Source: Litsea cubeba
Taxonomy: Eukaryota > Streptophyta > Magnoliopsida > Laurales > Lauraceae
Assembly: GCA_012931725.1 (NCBI GenBank)
Contig: CM022945.1
Coordinates: 152,903,883-152,967,882, forward strand
DNA: 64,000 nucleotides
Direction: 5' to 3'
Shown: piece by piece, positions 56,892-64,000 of the stretch
How the letters are laid out: each line of letters opens with the position of its first letter
Position numbering within the stretch: the stretch's first letter is position 1
Position numbers and translations under genes: made by a program
Notes under the pieces: generated by a model
The model's input: the letters and a program-made list of their open reading frames with translations, nothing else
Database searches by the model: none
What the model was told of the DNA's origin: nothing

Positions 56892-58732
56892 TGTTAGACC
56901 CTAAGTTGTTTGCAATTTGATGTCTTGCATTTGCATTATATTCATCTCATTACTTTCATTTTCATTTCACAAGTTTCTTCTTGAAAATCATCTTTTGAAT
57001 TAACCTACTCATGTTTTATTGAAACTCTTTTTGGTTGATTTGAATATTGATTTTAATCATGTTTTTCTTGATGAAACAATTTATAAAAACACCTTTCAAA
57101 TCTGAGTTTTCAAATGGTTTCAATGTTTCACTCTTCAAAAACTTCAGATCTTCAGAAAATTAACCTGACCACAATGTCGGTCATGTTGTCGGTTCGTATC
57201 AGCTAACCCACAAAATGAACCAAGGTCAACCGATGGCTCTGTCGGTTCCATTTCCAGAGAGCTACAATTTCAAACCTTCTCTATCGGTCAGGTCTTCGGC
57301 TCCTATCAGTCAACCGACAGTGCATAAATTGTAAGACCGAGAGCTCGTCGGTTCCAAAAATAGACAGCGACTTTTTCAACATTTTTGTGCTATCGGTTCG
57401 TCTATCGGTTCCTTGTCGGTCAACCGATAAATGATGGTCCACCGACAAGTGCATATGGGTCAGAAAAACTTTCAAAAATATGACCGTTGCATGTGACCGT
57501 TGAGCTATCGATCGACCGACACCTAGTTGTCGGCTGACCTACAGGCATCCTTTGGACCACTTTTTCTATAAAACGCAAGATCATTCCAAAGAATGAGTGA
57601 CGAGAAAAGAGTTCATTTTTGGTGTTTTTAATGCCCAAGCAAAGGGAATGAATTAAGGAAGCTTAATTGGTCCAAATGGAAAGCTAAAGCTTGATTACAA
57701 GAAGTTAAATTCTAGTAAGCTTTAATTTCCTTGTTCATATGTTTCATGCTTTGTTTTAAACCTTTGGAAAATGTTTTCTAGCATGCTAACTATGTTGTGT
57801 GGAATCCATATTTTATTTAATCCTTGATTCACATGTTTTGGATTCCACCTCTTGATTCAAACCAAGTTATATTTCAATCTTTGGTAATCATGCTTTTGAA
57901 AATCTTTGATTTCTTTTGTAGCATGTTTTATTATCTTGTTCGAATACTTCCTTGTTGTTTCCAATCATTTGAACTTTAGTTAAATCTTGTTCCTTGAAAA
58001 CAACATTGGATTTGCATTACATGTTTAGTCATACCTTTTGATATAACTTGAATATTTGATTTTCATATCTTCTTCAAGTTAGTTTTTATACATGTGATTA
58101 GCATCATCTTCAATCAAATCCTTGTGTCTTAACTTTCAAATGATTTTAGCATACATTGATTAAACTTTCACTTCCAACTTGATTGAAGTCTTCACACACA
58201 CACACATCATTTAAATTCATCTTTGCATCTCATTGAGTGTTGTGTGAGTTTATTTTCACTTTCAGATTTGCCTAATTAAGAGGCACCTTATCAGAGCTTA
58301 ATCTCTTTCTCTTCTAGTGTGTAGACACTTTCTTGAGAAAGAAAATTATTGTAGAGGTTATTGCTTAGCCTAAGAAAAGCATAGTGTAGAGGTTATTGCT
58401 AAGCCTAAGAAAAGCATAGTGTATAGGTTGTTGTTTAGCCTAGAAAAACAACTTTGTAAAGGTTATTGCTTAGCCTACTGCAAAAGCATAAATAGTGGAA
58501 ATCCGGTGGGGTGTTGAGCACAAGCCGGTAGTGGATGTAGGCATTGAGGTTGAACCACTATAAACCATTGTGTAATGGTGAATGGCTTGTGGTGATTGAT
58601 TTGTTTATCTTCCGTACTTACTCATATAATCATCACTAGTTAAAAGTAAATTGGAAAGAAATTAAAATTGGCCATTAATTTGAAGATCACCCTATTCACC
58701 CCCCTCTAGGGTTAGGATCCCTTAGACTTTCA
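56892..58732 (+). repeat. SIRE-like 3' LTR (1841 bp)
   Basis: Begins TGTTAGACCCTAAG and ends TTAGACTTTCA. U3 is rich in ACCGAC words, then TATA box (57566), then the part shared with the truncated 5' LTR, including the 36-bp units (58350-58480). Bases 58733-58737 (TGTAC) are the right arm of a target duplication that cannot be checked. Confidence 0.9.
57566..57574 (+). promoter_or_regulatory. TATA box of SIRE-like LTR
   Basis: CTATAAAAC in TTTTTCTATAAAACGCAAG, about 45 bases after the last ACCGAC word. Confidence 0.65.
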
Positions 58733-59003
58733 TGTACGGCCACCAGTATCCCTGGCTGATAGCCCGGTACGCCAACGATCGTCCACTGATATGGCTTCCA
58801 CAGATTCCTTCATGCACCTCATAGAGGAAGTCGTCGACATTGTCGGGGTGCACGCACTGAAGGTAGGGGCTAGTGAAGGACTTCCTGTAGAGCTTGCCTT
58901 GTGGGCTTAACAAAAAACGAGCCGCTTTGAGTCTGATTCGGCTAGTTTTGTTTTTGTCTTCGGGGAGCTGGTCATCTCTGAGGAAGGCAATGATTTCGTC
59001 CAT
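58733..59003 (-). pseudogene. Tat-C integrase N-terminus
   Basis: Contains the linker SWMDEIIAFLRDDQLP, LLSPQGKLYRKS and the first half of the zinc domain (VHEGICGSHISG, then GYWWPYM). It stops at 58733, where the SIRE-like 3' LTR abuts, before the Cys pair. Confidence 0.78.
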
Positions 59004-59950
59004 CCAGCTCGGGCCGAAATTGACGCATAGAATCTGCCGAGGTGGAGGGAGCTCCGTGCATGGCCTCTCTAGCGATCCTACCTCGACAGCTCTTTTCCTC
59101 CCAGCCTCAACCGCTGAAGCTAGGCTGGCGAGGGCGTCAGCATGCGAGTTGGAGTCCCTCCCGATCCGCTTGACTTCGGCTTTTTGAAACTACGAGAGGA
59201 GCTTTTTTGCATGCGTTAGGTAGGCGGCCATCCTGTCGTCACGAGCCTAGTAGTCTCTGGTCAGCTGGCTCGTCACCAACTATGAATCACTGAAAACCAC
59301 TAGCTGCTGGGCTCCTAGGATTTTAGCGTTGTTCAACCCAGCTATGAGGACCTCGTACTTTGCCTCGTTATTGGATGCTTTGAAATCATGGGTGAGGGCT
59401 TGCTCGATAACCAGTCCCTCTGGAGATTGAAGGACTACGCCGACGCTAGCCCTCTTGGGGGGTGGAGGATCCATCCACGAACACCTTCCAAGTGGAAGTG
59501 AAGAATCGGTTCCAGGCCTGCTCCTGCTCCGTTCCAGTGGCTTCGTCCTCATACCTCCCGCCCCCCAGTTCAGCGTCGACCGGGGTCGGTGCCGAACTCA
59601 GAAAGGTGAATTCAACGATAAAATCTACTAGAATTTGAGCTTTGACCGCCATTCTAGGTCGATAATTGATGTCGTATTGCCCTAGTTCGACGGCCCACTT
59701 CGAGATTCGGCCGGAGAAGTCGGCCTTTTTGAAGACCGCCCCGAGCGGATGTTCTGTGACGACCACGATGGAGAAAGCTTGGAAATAGTGGGAGAGTTTG
59801 CGAGAAGCGCTGACAAGTGCCAACGTGAGCTTCTCCATTGGGAGGTACCTGGTCTCGGCATCAAGCATGATTTTGCTCGTGTAGTAGATCGGCATTTGCT
59901 GTTTGTCATCTTCTCTAAGGAGAACCGAATTGACCGCATGATCTGAGACT
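59004..59950 (-). pseudogene. Tat-C RNase H and archaeal-type RNase H
   Basis: First RNase H part: MPIYYTSKIMLDAETRY, LSHYFQAFSIVVVTEHPL, SKWAVELGQYDINY. Second: WKVFVDGSS (Asp present), VLQSPEGLVIEQAL, NNEAKYEVLI (Lys where the catalytic Glu is expected) and VVFSDS followed by a TAG in place of Gln. Frames change near 59470 and further stops lie at 59278 and about 59250; the tail HADALASLA keeps the last Asp. Confidence 0.75.
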
Positions 59951-60444
59951 GCGAGGTAGAGGTAGAGTACTTCTCCCTATTTCAGAGTCGAGAGTAGGGG
60001 AGGTGAGGAGAGATAGGCTTTGAGCCTTTGCAGTGCTTCATCGCATTCTGGTGTCCAATGGAATTTCAGGTTTTTCTTGAACAGTTGAAAGAAAGGCCTG
60101 CATCTATCTGATGATCTGCTGACGTAGCGATTAAGTGCGGCAGCCATGCCGGTGAGCTTCTGGACCTGCTTCGTCGTCGTCGGACTTTGTATTCCCAGGA
60201 TCGCCGTGATCTGATCTGGATTGGCTTCAATTTCTCTTCTGGTGACCAGGCTTCCAAGGAAGTTGCCTGAACCGACTCCGAACGCGCATTTGGAGGCGTT
60301 GAGTTTCAGCTTGAAACTCCTAAGTATGTCAAACACCTGACTAAGGTCGGCCAGGTGGTCCTGGGACTGCTTGGACTTGACGACCATGTCGTCAATTAAG
60401 ACCTCCACCGTCTTGCCTAGCTGGGCCTGGAACATCTTCGTGAC

Positions 60445-62465
60445 TGTTGGGATTGGTGTATGCCCTAAAGCCCACTAGCTGCACTCTCATCTTTTGTTAC
60501 TAGATATTTACTGGTTATTTAATGGAATGACTATTTTCTCTTTAAACATGTATATATGTATGGTTGTGTAAGGCCCATTATTTCTAGTAAATGAATTAGG
60601 TGTGTAGTGGCCACACACAGATAGGTCTGACTCATGGATACTGGAAACAATAAAATTGTTCATAACTGAAAGATGGAGTTGGGCACTTCATCTTGGTATA
60701 AGTTATAGTGAGAGACTTTCCTGTATTCAGGGTGACTTACCTAAGTCATGGGAGGACTTTCCTGGATTTATCTCATTAGCGCATATGCAATGCATTGAAC
60801 AGGACCATTGTAGGTGTGATCTCTAAAATAGTACTATCACTGAGAGAGATCAAGTCACCTCATGCTACTGAGTGACCAGTGCTCTTAATCTTAAGCATTT
60901 GTGGATGAACTAACGAAGTCAAGTTCTTGTGCTTTAATTTACTATGGGTGAGATTCTTTTCATGGGTCAACAGCTCTGTGTTTTGGGTACTCAGACTGAT
61001 CAGTTGGGACGTGCAGATGCAATAAAGAATCTATGCCATCTAATGATGGAATGATCGTCCCCTTAGAATTATCCGATTAATCATCAAAATCTAAGATCTT
61101 AGTATATGGATGTTCCATATGGATATTGAACTTGTGGGTCGCTCCCTGGACCAAGAGAATGATATCTGGATGATGATTAAGTTAAGGATATGAAGTTTTA
61201 AGGTTTAGATGTAATCGAGAAGGTTGATAGTACATTGGATAACCTGACTTGATTATGGATGTTACATAGAGGGGCATTCAGGTCATTACACTTAGTAGGT
61301 CGAAGACAACTGTCACTTTCTGACGAGCTTATTATATTATATATTTGTCCCTGGAGTTCGACCATAACTCTTTAGTGGAATGAGTTAAGGTTAAAATGGT
61401 CTTAATGTTGCTATGGGTCTAGCATGGACATTTTGGTCATTTTGGGAGTTAAGGGCAAATATGTCTTTTGGTCCCTTCTCTAGTCACTTTCCTAGATTGG
61501 CATGGTTTCCTAAATTGTTTAGATGACATTTGGATGAATTATTTTAGTGGAAAAATAATTTTGAGTTTAAATTCAAATAGGCCTTTAATGGCATACATGA
61601 ATTTAATTCTAGATAAATTATTTGCGGGCCATGGTGTGCATTAGTATGTGGGACGTCCATAACGGGAATTCCATGGGTAAGGTTTCCAATTTTGAGTAGG
61701 TCTCTCTACTTGGAAGGTTGGACTCCTCTTTGGATTAGTATTCCTATAAGAAAGTTTCCTTTTTGAATTAGAAACTTAAATTAGTAAGTGTTGTGCAACT
61801 AGGATTACTAATTGCCAAACTTTATGGAATGTTCCTTTAGTTTCCTTTTCTAATTGGAGTGTTTCTAAAAGGAAATAAATCTTTAGATTATACTTTCCTT
61901 TTAGGACATCTATGAGAATTAGAAGAGATAACTTTTTAGGAAAGGATTCCCAAAGTTTCTATAAAAAAAGAGGAAGCCTCCCCTTTGGACGTCCACAACA
62001 TTGAGAAAGCCCCATTCCACACGTCCAGCCATCTTTCTTCTTCATTGAGGAGAGTTCAAGGTCTGAGATCTTTTTCCATAGAAAATAGTTCTCAAAACCC
62101 ATCTAGACACCTAGATTAAGATCCCACCATCTTAGCCAATCAGATTTGGAAGTGAGATAGAGAAGAAGATCAAGAACAACTCTATTACAGAAAATTCCAG
62201 CAAGTTGTTTGCTAATTGCAAGTCTGAGTTCGGCCCTTTGGATCTATTATTTCAAAGATTTGAAGTCTACAAATCTTCAAGGTAATAGTCTTCTTGAATC
62301 TCCTTTAATTATACACTTGTTGGTCATGAATTCATGGAGTTATTAAGCGATCAACATGGCTGATTTTTGCTGCCAAGATCAGATTTTTTAAAACCTGTTT
62401 TAATACAAATCAGCCATGGACGTCCTTCCTTAGTGATGTTCAGATCTGAATCGCAGTTTCTTTCA
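60445..62465 (+). repeat. Copia-type solo LTR (2021 bp)
   Basis: Begins TGTTGGGATTGGTGTATG and ends GCAGTTTCTTTCA, flanked by perfect GTGAC at 60440-60444 and 62466-62470, inside Tat-C RT. It has no ORF, primer site or purine tract inside, so it is a solo LTR. The first bases are typical of several plant Ty1/Copia LTRs, which is my only ground for the superfamily. TATA box at 61959-61968 sets the plus orientation. Confidence 0.85.
61959..61968 (+). promoter_or_regulatory. TATA box of Copia-type solo LTR
   Basis: TCTATAAAAA in GTTTCTATAAAAAAAGAGG, followed by a C-rich stretch; about 500 bases before the LTR end. Confidence 0.6.
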
Positions 62466-62652
62466 GTGACCAGTCTTTGGTAGGTGGCCCCTGCGTTCTT
62501 GAGTCCAAAGGGCATAACCTTGTAACAGTAAATGCCTCTGGGCGTTATGAACGCAGTCTTCTCTTCGTCAGGCTCGTACATTGGTATCTGGTGGTAGCCT
62601 CGATAAGCATCGAGGAAGCTCATCCTTTCGTGGCCTGCGGTGGCATCGATTA

Positions 62653-64000
62653 TGATGGACCGGCGCATTCTGCTCGCACGGTTCTACCGAGGCCGGCGGA
62701 CGTGGGAGTCTGTTTGGGTCCGACCCATTCGTAACCGGAGGGGGGGCAGAGGCGCGCATCAACATTTCTTTTGTGTGTGTGTGCCAGATTTTTTATTTTA
62801 CTTGGAATTGCAAGTGGTGATCCAGAGATCAACCTTCGCAAGTAAAAAGGAAATCAACTTCTTTCAAATTTTCCATTTCACATATATTTAAGAAAAGAGA
62901 CATTTTCTTGATTTGCCATGAAAGGCGATTATTTTTTAGCATTTATAGCTGATTTTGGCGTTTAGAGCCGATTTTTGGCGTTTATAGCCGATTTTGGCAT
63001 TTATAGCTGATTTACAATTCTTATCAATAATGAAAGACAAGAGTGGTGATTTTTGTCTCTTTTGAAAAAAATACAAACTACAATGAAAAGCAAGAAAAGG
63101 AGGATCTAACTTCTCAGGAGATTGTGGGGGACCCGTTCAGATTGACGGTCGCAAGCCATATGTGGACTTCGCCATCATCCATGCAGATGAGAACAGAGAA
63201 TGCTATTAATTCGCTTGGCTTGGCTATAACCTCAGGTTTTTAGAGGACAAAGACCAAAAGGAGGTCCTATGTCCAATAAAAAACTAAGTAGACGGGCTGA
63301 AAAGCCACGTCTAAGCCATTGGAGGAAGAAGGAGAAGGCAAGGACCTTGGGGGGGGTACCCCTTAAGGGACTTTTGTCACCTTGTAGCGGTGGTCAGTGT
63401 AGAACTTCCGCAGAGTTTTCTCTCTTTCTTTCTCTGGATTTCTGATGCCTTTTTCTGTCTAAGTTTCCGGATTTTTTGCCGTCGGTTGTGTGTTTTCTGT
63501 CTGTTTTTTCTTCTTGGATTGCTCTCCTATTTATAGGCTTTTTGGTAGCCATTTAGGAGGGTTTATCGGCTTTTATTATCATTAAGCTGCATAATGGGAG
63601 GAGTTACAGGATTTAATTCCTTTATTTTGTAACTCCTTTTTCTTGGCTTTTGATTGGCCGGAGGAGATTGAGGGCATTTAATCTCTTTTAATCGCCATGA
63701 TGGGAGGAGTTTCATGGTTCAAATGTCATGAATCTCTTGACTTGTAACTCCCGGATGCTTGCTTCTGATTGGGCCGTCCAAAGAAATGGATTAATGACTG
63801 TAATAAAGTTAGTCAATTAATCGAATTAAGTGGTCGCCGAGCAGTTGAAGAGTCGCGGGCCGTGCCGCGTCTTTTGGGATTCTTCTGGCGATGATCAATG
63901 ATGGATCTTCATCTAGATCGGCATCAGATGACCATGTAATTTCAGGTATTGGTTGCCAATAGCGGGTCGGTGCCATCTGTCCTGTCGATTTCTGGATCGG
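62653..64000 (-). repeat. Tat-A LTR, 3' part, running off the right edge
   Basis: On the minus strand this ends CCATCA at 62653 and matches 2447-3770. It contains the TATTTATAGC-type repeats (62935-63010), the GGTACC palindrome (63356-63367) and the TATA box (63527-63536). No primer site follows, since Tat-C RT begins at 62652; so this is a solo LTR or a 3' LTR. Its U3 start is outside the window. Confidence 0.88.
63527..63536 (-). promoter_or_regulatory. TATA box of right-edge Tat-A LTR
   Basis: Minus strand CTATAAATAG in the usual Tat-A context AAAGCCTATAAATAGGAG. Confidence 0.65.

Larger units (their letters stand above)
51277..58732 (+). mobile_element. SIRE-like (Ty1) derivative without pol
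   Basis: Plus-strand element: truncated 5' LTR (51277-52305), tRNA-iMet-type primer site, a coiled-coil/zinc-knuckle ORF (52427-53977), 1.1 kb noncoding, an env-like ORF (55067-56281), a 3' region with repeated GGGGGAG, polypurine tract and complete 3' LTR (56892-58732). No protease, integrase, RT or RNase H sequence is present. The LTRs differ at roughly 25-30 of about 1020 shared positions by eye. The left flank is a Tat-A element, the right flank Tat-C integrase, so the left end has been lost by deletion. Confidence 0.82.
58733..62652 (-). mobile_element. Tat-C, Ty3 Tat-like retrotransposon, pol fragment
   Basis: Minus-strand pol fragment: RT (62652-62471 and 60439-about 59960), RNase H and archaeal-type RNase H (about 59950-59010), integrase start (59003-58733). 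It is entered by a Tat-A LTR at 62653, by a Copia solo LTR at 60445-62465 and by the SIRE-like element at 58733. Gag, protease and LTRs are not in the window, so I cannot say whether it is the same family as Tat-B. Confidence 0.82.
59951..62652 (-). pseudogene. Tat-C reverse transcriptase, split by a solo LTR
   Basis: The N-terminal piece at 62652-62471 has IDATAGHERMSFLDAY, GYHQIPMYEPDEEKTAF and MPFGLKNAGATYQRLVT. After the 2-kb insertion the same reading goes on with KMFQAQLGKTVEVLIDDMVV (60446-60375, catalytic Asp pair kept, Leu in place of the usual Tyr), CAFGVGSGNFLG and LTGMAAALNRYVSRSSDRC to about 59960. The insertion lies exactly between two codons of the VTK-MFQ stretch. Confidence 0.82.

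Noticed and set aside
60445..62465. TRIM or LARD element instead of a solo LTR
   Set aside because: There are no repeated ends, primer site or purine tract within the 2.0 kb; the TG...CA ends plus 5-bp duplication fit a solo LTR.

Overview
The window looks like heterochromatic DNA from a flowering plant with a large, retrotransposon-rich genome. I see no host gene, rRNA or tRNA gene. Essentially everything is LTR retrotransposon sequence from lineages known only in plants: Ty3 Tat/Ogre-like, Athila and Tekay chromovirus, and Ty1 SIRE-like. There is also one small DNA-transposon MITE. The species cannot be told from the sequence.

Layout, left to right. 1-9460 is a minus-strand stack. A Tat element (Tat-B, 7404-9460) was entered by a second Tat family (Tat-A copy 2, 4752-7403), whose gag was entered by another Tat-A copy (copy 1, 1-4751, running off the left edge). 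9461-10203 is a short flank holding a possible SINE remnant and a MITE with a perfect 9-bp target duplication. 10204-17385 is a minus-strand Athila derivative in which nearly all of pol is deleted. 17386-51276 is a plus-strand Ogre-sized Tat-A element (copy 3). Its gag is split twice: by a Tekay-type solo LTR (22089-36956) that itself contains a full-length, recently inserted Tekay chromovirus (24744-36020), and by a solo Tat-A LTR (38063-40888). 51277-58732 is a plus-strand SIRE-like element with no pol and no recognisable capsid; it keeps a coiled-coil/zinc-knuckle protein and an env-like ORF. 58733-62652 is a third, minus-strand Tat element (Tat-C) split by a 2.0-kb Copia-type solo LTR (60445-62465). 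62653-64000 is another minus-strand Tat-A LTR leaving the window.

The nesting is supported by 5-bp target-site duplications read directly: GACAT (Tekay), AAGGC (solo Tat-A LTR), GTGAC (Copia solo LTR) and GCTGC/ACTGC (Tekay-type solo LTR). Uninterrupted copies of the same Tat gag elsewhere in the window confirm two of the empty sites.

No element looks autonomous. The Tekay copy is closest, with one G-run frameshift, one in-frame stop and one integrase frameshift. Tat-A copy 3 keeps a single reading frame over about 6 kb from gag to the second RNase H, but it carries many in-frame stops and lost catalytic acids, mostly explicable by C-to-T or G-to-A change. The most unusual objects are the pol-less SIRE derivative with its own promoter-like module before the second ORF, the pol-deleted Athila, and the antisense ORF plus tandem-repeat block downstream of Tat-A pol.
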